DNA of 64,000 nt from Phreatobacter sp. (GCF_016793595.1 NZ_JAEULY010000020.1:1-64000); one strand, 5' to 3'. Shown: positions 9,558-20,046, counted from the first letter of the stretch. The notes: generated by a model not told the origin, from the sequence alone. Numbers and translations: made by a program.

Positions 9558-10703
9558 TCACTCGTAGCGCTTGGCGATTTCTTCGAGCATAACCTCGGTG
9601 GCGCCGCCGCCGATCGACAGGATCCGCGCATCGCGCACCATCCGCTCGATCTCGCTGTCGCGGATGTAGCCGAAGCCGCCGTGGAACTGCTGGCAGGCGT
9701 ACATGACCTCGTTGACGAGCTCGCCGCCGAAGGCCTTCACCATCGAGACCTCCTTCACGCAATCGATGCCTCGCTCCATCAGCCAGGCCGTGTGATAGAC
9801 GAGCTGGCGCAGCGCCTCGACGCGGGCGTCCAGCGCCGACAGCCGTTGCCGTATCGCCTGCTTGTCCCAGAGCACGCCCCCGAACGCCTTGCGCTCCCGG
9901 GCGTAGCGTCGCGTGATCTCCAGCGCGCGCGAGCATTCGCCGATCGCCATCGCGCCGATGACCAGTCGCTCGTTCTGGAAGTTCTTCATCACGGAGTAGA
10001 AGCCGTGATTGGTCTCCCCGAGCAGCGCGTCAGCGGGAATTTCGCAATCGTCGAACACCAGCTCCGCCGTGTCGGAGGAACGCCAGCCGAACTTCTCCAG
10101 CGGCCGGGCGACGTGAAATCCTGGCGTGCCCTTCTCGACGATGAACATCGACAGGCCGCGCGATCCCTTGGCCGCCGGGTCGGTCCGCGCGGCCACGAAG
10201 AAGACGTCGGCATGGACGCCGTTCGTGATGAACATCTTGCTGCCGTTCAGCACCCAACCCTTGTCCGTGCGTCGTGCGGTCGTGCGCAGCGCCGCGACGT
10301 CCGAGCCGGCATCCGCCTCGGTCACGGCAATCGCCGTGATCTTCTCGCCAGCGATCACCGCCGGCATATACTTGGCCAGCTGGTCTGGCGTGCCAACATG
10401 CGCGAGATGGGGCGACGCCATATCGGTATGGACGAGGACGGTTGCGCTGAAGCCGCCGAAGCCCGATTTCCCCGCCTCTTCCGCAAGGACGACGGTCGCC
10501 AGCTGGCTCAGCTCGGCGCCACCATATTCGGCCGGATAGCGAATGCCGAGGAAGCCGAGCTGGCCCATCGCCCGCAGCACATCGCGCGGCACGAAGCCCT
10601 GATCTTCCCAGGCCCGTCCGGCGGGCCGGACCTCGTTGTCGATGAAGCGGGCGATCTGTTCGCGGAGCGCGCGGTGTTCTTCGCTGAAGTAGATACTATT
10701 CAC
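9558..10703 (-). CDS. Acyl-CoA dehydrogenase (isovaleryl/long-chain type active site)
   Basis: A 381-residue FAD flavoprotein beginning at GTG 10703, overlapping the lyase gene by 8 bases. Family motifs include AVTEADAGSDVAALRTTA and the C-terminal QQFHGGFGYIRDSEIERM plus RDARILSIGGGATEVM. The position of the medium-chain catalytic Glu (in YEGT) is Gly here. A Glu is instead available in ALEITRRYARERKAFGG, the arrangement of isovaleryl-CoA and long-chain acyl-CoA dehydrogenases. This supports alpha,beta-dehydrogenation of a branched acyl-CoA (isovaleryl-, citronellyl- or similar) feeding the carboxylase. Electrons would go to ETF, whose genes are not in the window. Confidence 0.88.
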   Translation of the reverse strand: MNSIYFSEEHRALREQIARFIDNEVRPAGRAWEDQGFVPRDVLRAMGQLGFLGIRYPAEYGGAELSQLATVVLAEEAGKSGFGGFSATVLVHTDMASPHLAHVGTPDQLAKYMPAVIAGEKITAIAVTEADAGSDVAALRTTARRTDKGWVLNGSKMFITNGVHADVFFVAARTDPAAKGSRGLSMFIVEKGTPGFHVARPLEKFGWRSSDTAELVFDDCEIPADALLGETNHGFYSVMKNFQNERLVIGAMAIGECSRALEITRRYARERKAFGGVLWDKQAIRQRLSALDARVEALRQLVYHTAWLMERGIDCVKEVSMVKAFGGELVNEVMYACQQFHGGFGYIRDSEIERMVRDARILSIGGGATEVMLEEIAKRYE

Positions 10704-11622
10704 GGTTTCCCCCGGTATTCAGGATTTCTTGGGCAGCAAGCAGCGCGCGGCTGGCATTGCTGAAATTGGGCAGCCCGAGTTCCCGGCACAGCGACTGGCC
10801 GATCTGCGCCACCCGGCGCGCATCGATGCCGGTCGCAAGGCCGTGGCCGTCGAACAGCGTCAGCACGTCCTCGCTGGCGACGTTTCCGCTTGCGCCCGGG
10901 GCGAACATGCAGCCGCCCAACCCGGACGCCGCCGCATCGACGCGGCGGACGCCCGCCAGCAGGGCAACATCGAGATTGGCGATGGCCTGACCGTAGGTGT
11001 CGTGGAAGTGGACGCCGAGCCTGTCGAGCGGAACACGCCGAAGCACTTCGTCCAGCAGCCTTCGCGTTGCGGGAGGCGTGCCGCGCCCGATCGTATCGGC
11101 GAGATAGATGTCATCGACGCCGAGCTGGAGCAGCGCGTCGCACAGCTCGCCGACACGCGCCGGGTCGATCGCCCCCTCATAAGGGCAGACGAAACAACAC
11201 CCGATATAGCCGCTGATGCGCACGCGGCTGCCACGACGCAATTGCTCGATGCCGGCAATCCGCTCCAGCGCTCCCGCCTTGTCGCAACGCTGGTTGCGCG
11301 CGAGAAACGTGTCGGACGCTGCGACGACCACGCCGGCCCAGTCGAGGTCTGCGGCCATGAACCGGTGCATGCCGCGGACATCCAGCACGACGCCGCCATA
11401 GGCGACCCCGCGACCGCGCGGCAGCTGGGTGCACAGCGTGTCTGCATCGGCCATGGTCGGGACCAGCTTCTGGTGAACGAAGCTCGCCACTTCCAGTCGT
11501 GAACATCCCGCCGCGATCAACTCCTGGACGAGTTCGATCTTGCGTTGCGTCGGGACGACAGTCGGGAGCGACTGCAATCCGTCCCGTAAGGTGACATCGG
11601 TCAGCATGACAGGGATATTCAC
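10696..11622 (-). CDS. Hydroxymethylglutaryl-CoA lyase-type enzyme
   Basis: A 308-residue TIM-barrel lyase of the HMGL-like family. Visible are the metal-binding start LTDVTLRDGLQ, VASFVHQK, YIGCCFVCPYEG, the metal-binding HFHDTYGQA and the catalytic cysteine loop GLGGCMFAPGASGN. It should cleave a 3-hydroxy-3-methylglutaryl-CoA-type thioester to acetyl-CoA plus a keto acid (acetoacetate if the substrate is HMG-CoA). The start is GTG 11622, preceded by AGGGG at a good distance; a GTG two codons upstream (11628) is possible. It lies 8 bases after the carboxylase alpha gene. Confidence 0.88.
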   Translation of the reverse strand: MNIPVMLTDVTLRDGLQSLPTVVPTQRKIELVQELIAAGCSRLEVASFVHQKLVPTMADADTLCTQLPRGRGVAYGGVVLDVRGMHRFMAADLDWAGVVVAASDTFLARNQRCDKAGALERIAGIEQLRRGSRVRISGYIGCCFVCPYEGAIDPARVGELCDALLQLGVDDIYLADTIGRGTPPATRRLLDEVLRRVPLDRLGVHFHDTYGQAIANLDVALLAGVRRVDAAASGLGGCMFAPGASGNVASEDVLTLFDGHGLATGIDARRVAQIGQSLCRELGLPNFSNASRALLAAQEILNTGGNRE

Positions 11623-11630
11623 GGCCACCC

Positions 11631-13658
11631 CTATGCTTCGCCGGCAAAACGGATGAGCGAACGACCCATTGCCACGGTGTCGCCCTTGCGGCATGCCACC
11701 TCGGCGACCACGCCCGGTCCCGACGCGGTCAGGTTGTGGATCATCTTCATCGCCTCGAGCACGACGACCGGCTGGCCAGCCTCGACGGCATCGCCCGGCG
11801 CCACCAGCACCTCGACGACAAGGCCCGGCGTCGGAGCGGCGATATCGAGGCCGGATTTGGCCCCCGCGCTGGCGCTGCTCATCCGTTCCGCCGGGTCCAC
11901 GTAACGGAAGGCCTGCCGGAGCGGCCCCACGGCTACGAACCGTTTCGCCCCGCTGCGTTCGACCCTTGCCGTGAAGGCGCGGTCGCCGGAGCGAAGCATG
12001 AACCGCTCGCCGTCCTGGCGGGCTTCGATCGCAACGGTCTCGCCGTCGCAATCGACCTGATACGCACCCTTTCGGCCGGAGACCGCGACCCGGTGCCTGC
12101 CCCCCGTATCATCCTCGAAATCCACGACGAGGCGCGCGGCGCTCCCCGCCTGTTCGAGCAGCCGCCAGCCGCCGAGGCTGCCCCACGGGCTGTTCCGGCT
12201 CCGGTCGCGCTGGACCGCCTCCTGTGTAAGCACCTCCGCGACCGCCGCAGCCATCAGGCCGCGATGCATGTCCTCGCGCGATGGCGCGATCTCCCACGGC
12301 TTGAAGCCATCGAGGAAGCGGGTAGTCGCGGTGCTCGCGCGGAATTCCGGCGTCTGCAGAACCGCGCCGAGATAGGCAGCGTTGGTGGCGATGCCGTCGA
12401 TTCCAAGCCCCTCCAAAGCCGTCGCAAGCCCTTGCCACGCGGTCTCGCGGTCGGGCGCCCACACGATCAGCTTGGCGAGCATGGAGTCGTAGTAGGGCGT
12501 CACCGTGCTGCCGGCGGCGATGCCCGTGTCGAAGCGGAACCGGCACGATGGCCCAACCTCGTCCGGGACGACGATGCGCTCGATCCGGCCGAGCGCCGGG
12601 ACGAACCCGTGCTCCGGCATCTCGGCATTGAGCCGCGCCTCGATGGCGTGGCCGTGAACGGCGACGTCGGCCTGCGTGAACGGCAGTGCTCCGCCACCGG
12701 CGACGAGGATCTGCAGCGCCACCAGATCCAGACCCGTCACCATCTCGGTCACGGGATGCTCGACCTGGATGCGCGTGTTCATCTCAAGGAAGTAGCAATC
12801 GCCCGATTGCGGGTCGTAGAGGAATTCCACCGTGCCGAGCGAGCTGTAGTCGATGGCTTTGGCGAGGCGCACCGAGCTTTCGAGCAATTGGAGGCGCAGG
12901 GCCTCGGGCAGCAGCGGCGCAGGTGCCTCCTCGAAGACCTTCTGATGCCGGCGTTGCAGCGAGCATTCCCGGTCGAACAGGTGCACGAGATTGCCGTGCG
13001 CATCGCCCAGGACCTGAACCTCGATATGGCGGCCGGCCGGGATGAAGCGTTCGAGCAGGACCGAGGAATCGGCGAAGGCGGCGGCGCTCTCGCGGCGCAC
13101 GAGATCGAGCGCCGTGGCGAAGCCCTCGGCATCCTCGACGATGCGGATGCCCTTCCCGCCTCCGCCGGCGCTGGCCTTGATGAGCAGTGGAAAGCCGACC
13201 CTACGCGCCGCGGCGGCGAGAACGTCGTCGCTCTGATCCGCGCCGTCATAGCCGGGAACGGTGGGTATGCCGCGCTCGGATGCGATGCGGCGGGCCTGCA
13301 GCTTGGAGCCCATGGCCACGATCGCTTCGGGCGACGGGCCGATGAAGGCGATGCCTGCCTCCGCGCAGCGTCGCGCTAGGCCGGGGTTCTCGGCCAGGAA
13401 GCCATAGCCGGGATGGATGGCGTCCGCGCCGGTCTCGCGCGCGGCCGCCACCAGCCGATCCGGCAGCAGGTAGCTCTGTGCCGCGTCGGACGGGCCGATC
13501 AGCACCGCCTCGTCGCAGGAGCGCACATGCAGCGCGTCGCGATCCGCCTCCGAATAGACCGCGACCGAGACGATGCCGAGCTTCCGGCAGGTGGCCGCGA
13601 TGCGACAGGCGATCTCGCCTCTGTTGGCGATCAGGACCTTGCGGATCAGGCGCGCCAT
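11631..13658 (-). CDS. Methylcrotonyl-CoA carboxylase-type biotin subunit (alpha)
   Basis: A 675-residue biotin carboxylase/biotin-carrier fusion, the normal size for MCC or geranyl-CoA carboxylase alpha chains. Order of domains: an ATP-grasp biotin carboxylase starting IRKVLIANRGEIACRI, the glycine-rich KASAGGGGKGIRIV ATP loop, the EMNTRIQVEHPVTE catalytic block, a BT-like linker, and the C-terminal biotinyl domain with VVLEAMKM (Lys biotinylated). The frame extends upstream, but ATG 13658 is where homology begins; it overlaps the hydratase end by 13 bases. With the beta chain at 14438-16039 it carboxylates the gamma carbon of a 3-methyl-branched enoyl-CoA. Sequence inspection cannot separate methylcrotonyl- from geranyl-CoA specificity. 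Confidence 0.9.
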   Translation of the reverse strand: MARLIRKVLIANRGEIACRIAATCRKLGIVSVAVYSEADRDALHVRSCDEAVLIGPSDAAQSYLLPDRLVAAARETGADAIHPGYGFLAENPGLARRCAEAGIAFIGPSPEAIVAMGSKLQARRIASERGIPTVPGYDGADQSDDVLAAAARRVGFPLLIKASAGGGGKGIRIVEDAEGFATALDLVRRESAAAFADSSVLLERFIPAGRHIEVQVLGDAHGNLVHLFDRECSLQRRHQKVFEEAPAPLLPEALRLQLLESSVRLAKAIDYSSLGTVEFLYDPQSGDCYFLEMNTRIQVEHPVTEMVTGLDLVALQILVAGGGALPFTQADVAVHGHAIEARLNAEMPEHGFVPALGRIERIVVPDEVGPSCRFRFDTGIAAGSTVTPYYDSMLAKLIVWAPDRETAWQGLATALEGLGIDGIATNAAYLGAVLQTPEFRASTATTRFLDGFKPWEIAPSREDMHRGLMAAAVAEVLTQEAVQRDRSRNSPWGSLGGWRLLEQAGSAARLVVDFEDDTGGRHRVAVSGRKGAYQVDCDGETVAIEARQDGERFMLRSGDRAFTARVERSGAKRFVAVGPLRQAFRYVDPAERMSSASAGAKSGLDIAAPTPGLVVEVLVAPGDAVEAGQPVVVLEAMKMIHNLTASGPGVVAEVACRKGDTVAMGRSLIRFAGEA

Positions 13659-14428
13659 GACGGCACCGTCTTGTTCAGGAAGGTGCGGATTCCCTCGCGA
13701 CCGCACTCGGTTTCCCACGCGTCGGCCAGGCGATCGGCGGTGTAGGGAATGTTGTCGTGGTCGGCGTGGCTGTCGACATAGGAGATCAGGGACTTGGTGA
13801 TCCTGATTGCCTCCGGAGCGGCTTCCAGGAAGGCGGCGATCTCGCGTTCGACGCCAGCATCGAGCGCGTCGTCCGAAACGACTTCGTGGACGAGCCCCAA
13901 GGAATGCGCCTCGGTGCTGGAGAACTGCCGGCCGGACAATGCATAGCGACGCGCGTTCGCGGCTCCGATACGGCGCACCACATGCGGCGCGATATTGGCC
14001 GGCACCAGCCCGAGCCGGACTTCGCTCAGCGCGAAACGGGCGCTCTCCGCCGCTACGACGCTATCCGCGATAGACACGAGGCCGACGCCGCCACCGAACG
14101 CTGCGCCGTTGACGCGCGCAATGACCGGCTTGCCCATGCCGTTCGCCGCCTGAAGCATGTCCGCCAAAGCCCGGCTGCTGGCGACCCGCTCGCTTCGGGA
14201 GGCCTCATTGATGGCGAGCATCCAGGCAAGGTCGCCGCCGGAGCAGAACATCTTGCCGGCGCCGGTCAAGACCACGAGCCGGACCTCGGCCATGCGGTCG
14301 CACTGCACGAAGGCGGCATTCAGTTCGCCGATCAGCCCGTCATTCAGCGCATTGCCGTTCCGGGGCCTGTTCAGCGTGATGCGGGCTACTCCCCGCGTGT
14401 CGGTTTCGATGGTCAGATTGTCGTACAT
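13646..14428 (-). CDS. Methylglutaconyl-CoA hydratase-type enoyl-CoA hydratase
   Basis: A 260-residue crotonase-fold enzyme. The first oxyanion-hole segment is GAGKMFCSGGDLAWML. The second block, NGAAFGGGVGLVSIADSVVA, is followed by FALSEVRLGLVPANIAPHVV. Gly replaces the first catalytic Glu while the second Glu (SEVRLG) is kept, the pattern seen in AUH/LiuC-type methylglutaconyl-CoA hydratases. It would hydrate the carboxylase product before the lyase step. The gene is placed between the carboxylase subunits, as in liu and atu clusters. Confidence 0.85.
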   Translation of the reverse strand: MYDNLTIETDTRGVARITLNRPRNGNALNDGLIGELNAAFVQCDRMAEVRLVVLTGAGKMFCSGGDLAWMLAINEASRSERVASSRALADMLQAANGMGKPVIARVNGAAFGGGVGLVSIADSVVAAESARFALSEVRLGLVPANIAPHVVRRIGAANARRYALSGRQFSSTEAHSLGLVHEVVSDDALDAGVEREIAAFLEAAPEAIRITKSLISYVDSHADHDNIPYTADRLADAWETECGREGIRTFLNKTVPSWRA

Positions 14429-14437
14429 GATGGCCGT

Positions 14438-16039
<1,602 letters not shown>

Positions 16040-16068
16040 GATGTAGGCCTGAAACCTGGGGGCTGGCG

Positions 16069-16093
16069 GGCGGCCGGCACGTTGCCGGCCGCC
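16069..16093 (-). promoter_or_regulatory. Intercistronic hairpin between binding-protein and carboxylase genes
   Basis: A perfect 10-base-pair GC stem (GGCGGCCGGC with GCCGGCCGCC) around a 5-base loop, lying in the 78-base gap after the first gene of the operon. No T-run follows on the minus strand, so it is unlikely to be a simple terminator. In many ABC operons a stable hairpin after the binding-protein gene protects that part of the mRNA and keeps the binding protein in excess. That role is inferred here. Confidence 0.6.
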
Positions 16094-16117
16094 GGTCGAA
16101 CGGCTGCGGCGAGGACC

Positions 16118-17299
16118 TTAGTGGCCGAGCCAGGACGGACGACGCTCGAGCCTGACCGTGCCGAGCGGGACCGGCTTCCTGGCCTCGATGCGATACAGCA
16201 GGGTGACGTCGCTGGACCGGTGGTCGCGCGCCGTGAACACCAGCGGTTCCATCAGTCCGTCGACCTCGATCGGCGTTCCGGAATCGAGCGCCGTCTTGAT
16301 CGCCTGTCCCGTGAGGCTGCCGGCGCGATCTGCGGCCTTCATCGCGGTGGCCAAAGCAATCATCGATGCCCAGCCGCGCAGGAAGTTCGGGTCGTCGAGC
16401 TGCGCGGGATTGTCGGCAGCCGCGGCCATTGCCGTCGCCACCGGCAGACCGCGCGCCGTCAGCGCCGCAAGCTGGACGGTGACCATGCCTTCGATGCCGG
16501 GGCCCGCGAGATCGATGAGGTTCGGATCATAGGTCCACACGCCGCCATAGAATTTCGGCGTAAAGCCTGCCTTGTGGCTGTCGCGAATGATGACGGCGAC
16601 GGTCGAGGCAATCTGCTGCAGCCAGATGAAGTCCGGCTTCAGGTCCTTCAGGCGGGAGACCGGTGCGACAGCATCGATCGCACCGGGATTGACCACCTCC
16701 CGGCCGACGATCTCGATCTTCAGTTCGTCAGCATAGCTCTGAATGGCAGGCAGGACGCTCTTGCCGAAAGCATTGTCCATATAGACGATGGCCAGCCGCG
16801 GCCGGCGCGTCGTGTCGGTCCAGTTGTCTGCGATATGCTTCAGGCCGGCCCGGGCCTGAGCCGAATAATCTGCGCCGGCAAAGTAGTTGTAGGGTGCCCG
16901 CTGCGGGTCGGCGAGATGCGCCGAATAGGATGCCGAGAACCACGGCATCCGGTCACGCGCCACGGTATCCATCAGCGCCTCGGTGTCGCCGCTACCGAAA
17001 CCCTGGATCGCGATGACGCCCGCGGCCTTCAGTTTCCGATAAGCCGCAAGAGCGCGCGGAATTTGATAGCCGTAATCCTCGGCGAGCAGCGTGATCTGCT
17101 TGCCGCCGATGCCACCGGCCGAGTTGATCGCCCGAACCGCCGCCTGGATACCCCGCGCATAAGGCACGCTCTGGGCTGCCACCGGACCGGTGGCGTCATA
17201 GAGCAACCCGATCTTCACATCCTGCGCGCGGCTTTCCGCCGCCATCAGCGCGACGGCGAGCCCTCCGGCGATCACCAGCCCCTTTGCCAAACTGATCAT
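16118..17299 (-). CDS. ABC transporter periplasmic binding protein, LivK-type
   Basis: A 393-residue periplasmic binding protein with a Sec signal (MISLAKGLVIAGGLAVALMA, then AESRAQ before the mature start DVKIGLLYDATGPVA). The type I periplasmic-binding fold is supported by AINSAGGIGGKQITLLAEDYG and the repeated two-lobe pattern. I start at ATG 17299 because AGGAGGA lies 7 bases upstream. It is the first gene of the operon and captures the acid for LivHMGF. The ligand is not readable from sequence; the family spans amino acids, short and branched acids and aromatic acids. Confidence 0.88.
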   Translation of the reverse strand: MISLAKGLVIAGGLAVALMAAESRAQDVKIGLLYDATGPVAAQSVPYARGIQAAVRAINSAGGIGGKQITLLAEDYGYQIPRALAAYRKLKAAGVIAIQGFGSGDTEALMDTVARDRMPWFSASYSAHLADPQRAPYNYFAGADYSAQARAGLKHIADNWTDTTRRPRLAIVYMDNAFGKSVLPAIQSYADELKIEIVGREVVNPGAIDAVAPVSRLKDLKPDFIWLQQIASTVAVIIRDSHKAGFTPKFYGGVWTYDPNLIDLAGPGIEGMVTVQLAALTARGLPVATAMAAAADNPAQLDDPNFLRGWASMIALATAMKAADRAGSLTGQAIKTALDSGTPIEVDGLMEPLVFTARDHRSSDVTLLYRIEARKPVPLGTVRLERRPSWLGH

Positions 17300-17312
17300 G
17301 GTATCTCCTCCT

Positions 17313-17330
17313 ACCAAATGCTTGTTTGGT
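17313..17330. promoter_or_regulatory. Candidate operator palindrome (ACCAAA-N6-TTTGGT)
   Basis: ACCAAATGCTTGTTTGGT is an inverted repeat with perfect 6-base arms and a 6-base spacer. It lies directly upstream of the ribosome binding site of the first operon gene and just downstream of the candidate promoter. Its size and symmetry suit a TetR dimer; the TetR protein at 1282-1917 is the obvious candidate. I saw no second copy upstream of the TetR gene itself. Confidence 0.45.
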
Positions 17331-17360
17331 ACAAAGGCTCCAGGGCGCCCCGCTTGTCAA
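17331..17360 (-). promoter_or_regulatory. Candidate sigma-70 promoter of the branched-acid operon
   Basis: On the minus strand a perfect TTGACA (17355-17360) is followed after 18 bases by CTTTGT (17331-17336), a weak -10. The start point would fall inside or next to the palindrome at 17313-17330, which is how a repressor would block it. Confidence 0.35.
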
Positions 17361-17471
17361 TGGTCCCTCAAATCCATCGGATGGATGATAGACCTTCGGC
17401 ATATCACCACGCAGGGGCCGGCCCTCCGTGGCCCGCGCGCCCTTGCGCCGTCAAACCCGGGCGCTGCGCGG

Positions 17472-17729
17472 TCATCGCCGCCTGCCCCGGTTGGCGTTCG
17501 CCTTTTCGGCCCTGTTCGGCAACTGGGCCGGCGTCATGTTGCCGAGCGCCGAGTGTGGTCGGTGATGATTGTAATCCTCCTTCCATGAGGTGATAGCGCT
17601 CCGGGCCTCGGCGAGCGTCGAAAGCAGCGTGCCGTTGAGACGTTCGTCCTGGAAGCGCCCGTTGAAGCTCTCGACGAAGGCGTTTTGCATGGGCCTGCCT
17701 GGCGCGATGTAATGCCCTTCGGCCCTCAT
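17472..17729 (-). pseudogene. IS3-family transposase (OrfB) C-terminal fragment
   Basis: An 85-residue fragment of an IS3-family integrase-core transposase. It holds the end of the DDE domain: [20 protein letters not shown] (last Glu in FVESFNGR), then [10 protein letters not shown] and the typical [15 protein letters not shown] ending. Upstream, an in-frame TGA closes the frame within about 15 bases, so the first two thirds of the gene is missing. It separates the branched-acid operon from the LysR module and marks an old insertion. Confidence 0.8.
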
Positions 17730-17817
17730 GGCATCAACTCATTGACCTGACACCATTTTCCCCTCAGGCTTGAGCGAGCGTCAGAGTGTTTTCGATCAGG
17801 TCACCGGCCACCTTCTG

Positions 17818-18780
17818 CTATTTTTCAAACGAAGGTCTCTGCGATATCCGCGCCGGCCAGTGGCCCTCGCTCACGAGAGACGTCACGGTCCGGCGGACAA
17901 GGTCTTCGACCGCCCGCACCGCGTTGGAGGGCGGGACGCTAGCAAGTCGACACAGAAACACCGACCTCTCGACCAGAGGTTCCACGATCCGGGCCCCCGA
18001 CAGGCGTCCCGAAGCGAGTTCATCCCGCACCGACGAATAGGAGAGGATCGTATGGCCGATCCCGGCCATGGCGAGATCCTTCAGTTGCGGCACGGCGTCG
18101 ACCTCGGCGATGACATGCAGATTGACCCCGGAACGGCGCGCATATCCGTCGATCAGTTCGCGAAGGCTGTGCATGCGCGCCGGCAGTATGAGCGGATAGT
18201 GCTTCAGGTCCGCAAAGGGGAAGGCACCGGTCGTGGCGCCATGCCCCGCCTCTATCGGCAGGGACTGCGCTGGTCCAACAAAGAACAGTTCCTCGTCGAC
18301 AAGGGGCTGGTAGTGCAGCCCCTGACCGGTATCGGCTTGAAACATGAACCCAAGGTCGAGATGGCCGGAGCGCAGCCATCCCGGGATATATCCGGTGCTG
18401 CCTTGATTGATCAGCAGGGAGACGCGCGGCCAGGCGCGGACCACCTCCTTCACGATCGGCACCGTCAGGGCCACGGCGAGAGACTGGGCCAGCCCGATCG
18501 CAACACGGCCGATCGGCTGGGCGGCTTCACCGCGCAGGTCTTCCCGAGCGACATCGAGACGCCGCAAAATCTCGCGCGCATGGGTCAGAAGCTTGGCTCC
18601 GGCGGCGGTCGGAACCACACCGCGCCCGGTACGCCACAACAATTCGACGCCAAGCTCGGCTTCCAGCTTCCTGACCTGCAGGCTCAGGGCCGGCTGGGCG
18701 ATGCCGAGCCGCTCGCTGGCCCGCGAAAACGATCCGTCGTCGGCGACGGCGGTGAAATAGCGAAGCGTCCTAGCGTCCAT
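17818..18780 (-). CDS. LysR-family transcriptional regulator (Nac/CynR-like)
   Basis: A 320-residue LysR regulator. The HTH begins at the ATG: MDARTLRYFTAVADDGSFSR followed by ASERLGIAQPALSLQVRKLE. The effector-binding domain has the usual periplasmic-binding-like pattern (VAIGLAQSLA, HLDLGFMFQ). The frame extends upstream to 18906 but the HTH fixes the start at 18780. It diverges from the Bug-CaiB-crotonase genes at 18958 and has a LysR-type dyad in the shared region. It probably activates those genes in response to their substrate or its CoA ester. Confidence 0.88.
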   Translation of the reverse strand: MDARTLRYFTAVADDGSFSRASERLGIAQPALSLQVRKLEAELGVELLWRTGRGVVPTAAGAKLLTHAREILRRLDVAREDLRGEAAQPIGRVAIGLAQSLAVALTVPIVKEVVRAWPRVSLLINQGSTGYIPGWLRSGHLDLGFMFQADTGQGLHYQPLVDEELFFVGPAQSLPIEAGHGATTGAFPFADLKHYPLILPARMHSLRELIDGYARRSGVNLHVIAEVDAVPQLKDLAMAGIGHTILSYSSVRDELASGRLSGARIVEPLVERSVFLCRLASVPPSNAVRAVEDLVRRTVTSLVSEGHWPARISQRPSFEK

Positions 18781-18812
18781 TAGATATATGGATTCGCTAT
18801 AGCTACTATTGT

Positions 18813-18833
18813 CAATATGTCTTTGCGATATTG
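18813..18833. promoter_or_regulatory. LysR-type binding dyad in the divergent region
   Basis: CAATAT and ATATTG form a perfect 6-base inverted repeat separated by 9 bases (GTCTTTGCG). It contains the T-N11-A core expected of LysR sites and is centred about 43 bases before the LysR start. It lies in the 177-base gap between the LysR gene and the divergent Bug gene. Confidence 0.55.
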
Positions 18834-18957
18834 CTTGGAAGCAGGGAAGTTCCTCCTGCCGGCCTGAGAACGGGCAGGCGAGCGGATTGGCCAGGACGCG
18901 GAACACACGCGACGGTCAGGACGCTCCGGCCAAGAAGAAGCCGTCACGGAGGAAGCC

Positions 18958-19950
18958 ATGACGATCAACCGAAGGACCGCGCTTGCGGGAGCCATAAGCC
19001 TTGCCGCCCCGGGAGCGCCATTCGCTCCCACGCCCCTACGCGCACAGGCGTGGCCGTCCAAGATCGTGCGCCTGCTGGTTCCGTTTGCGGCCGGCGGGCC
19101 CTCCGACTTTATCGCGCGCCTTCTCATCAATCCGCTGAGCGAGGTTCTGGGGCAGCCCGTGATCGTCGAGAACCGCGCGGGCGCGAACGGCAACCTCGGC
19201 ATGCAATCGGTCATCCAGGGGGAGCCTGACGGCTATACGCTGCTGCACACCACCGTGACCATGCTGTCCGTCAATCCCATTCTTTACCCCGAGGCCCAGC
19301 TTCGGCCGATGGAGGAACTGGCCCACATCAGCACGACCGCCTCGCTGCCCAACGTGCTGGTGGTCAATCCGGCCATGAATATCCATTCGGCTGCGGAATT
19401 GGTCGCGCTGGCCAAATCGAAGCCCGGCGGGCTGACATGCGCCACGTTCGGACCGGGGTCATCGTCACATATTCTCGGCTCCCTGTTTCAGAAGATCGCC
19501 GGGTTCGAGGCTGTTCCCGTCACCTATCGCGGCAGCGCTCCGGCTCTGGTCGACGTGATGGGCGGCCGGGTCGATTTCCTGTTCGACAGCATGACGACCA
19601 GTGTCGAGCAGGTTCGGGCGGGAACCGTCCGCGGCCTGGCGGTGACCTCGCCGACGCGGATGCCACAATTGCCGGATCTGCCGACCATGCGGGAGATCGG
19701 ATTTCCCGGATTCGATCTGACGTTCTGGCTTTCGCTGCAAGTGGCCGCACGAACGCCCCAGCCGATCGTGGAACGTCTACAGGACGCCCTCGGCAAGGTC
19801 ATGGCCCGAAAGGACTATGCCGACGCCTTGCGCCTGCGCGGCGCCGAGCCGGTGATCGTGCCGCCGCGCGACCTGACGGCCTTCATCACGCGCGAATGTG
19901 CCCGATGGGCCAGCGTGTCCCGCGACATCGGCCTGCAGCCCGCCAAATAA
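18958..19950 (+). CDS. Bug/TctC-family periplasmic solute-binding protein
   Basis: A 330-residue tripartite-tricarboxylate receptor protein. A Tat-like signal (NRRTALAGAISLAAP, cleavage after LRAQA) precedes the canonical Bug start WPSKIVRLLVPFAAGGPSDF. Further family blocks are GQPVIVENRAGANGN and VPVTYRGSAPALVDVMGG. A good ribosome binding site (CGGAGGAAG) precedes the ATG. These proteins bind carboxylates such as dicarboxylates, aromatic acids or nicotinate. No TctA/TctB membrane genes are present, so it either serves a transporter encoded elsewhere or works as a sensor, as is common for Bug paralogues. The CoA-transferase and crotonase downstream suggest a carboxylic acid ligand. Confidence 0.88.
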   Translation: MTINRRTALAGAISLAAPGAPFAPTPLRAQAWPSKIVRLLVPFAAGGPSDFIARLLINPLSEVLGQPVIVENRAGANGNLGMQSVIQGEPDGYTLLHTTVTMLSVNPILYPEAQLRPMEELAHISTTASLPNVLVVNPAMNIHSAAELVALAKSKPGGLTCATFGPGSSSHILGSLFQKIAGFEAVPVTYRGSAPALVDVMGGRVDFLFDSMTTSVEQVRAGTVRGLAVTSPTRMPQLPDLPTMREIGFPGFDLTFWLSLQVAARTPQPIVERLQDALGKVMARKDYADALRLRGAEPVIVPPRDLTAFITRECARWASVSRDIGLQPAK

Positions 19951-20046
19951 CGGCGGATCGATCACATGGCTGGCGATCGTGCCTCGCTCCCGCGGCATGC
20001 CCGCCAGCCGGCAACCCAAACTTCGGCGTCTCCTGGACGAACTGCA

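Noticed and set aside
8649..10763. A 704-codon open frame on the plus strand
   Set aside because: It lies opposite the clearly real SDR and acyl-CoA dehydrogenase genes and has no family motif. Long antisense frames are expected in DNA this GC-rich.
11736..13379. A 547-codon open frame on the plus strand
   Set aside because: It is antisense to the carboxylase alpha subunit, with arginine/alanine-rich composition and no recognisable domain.
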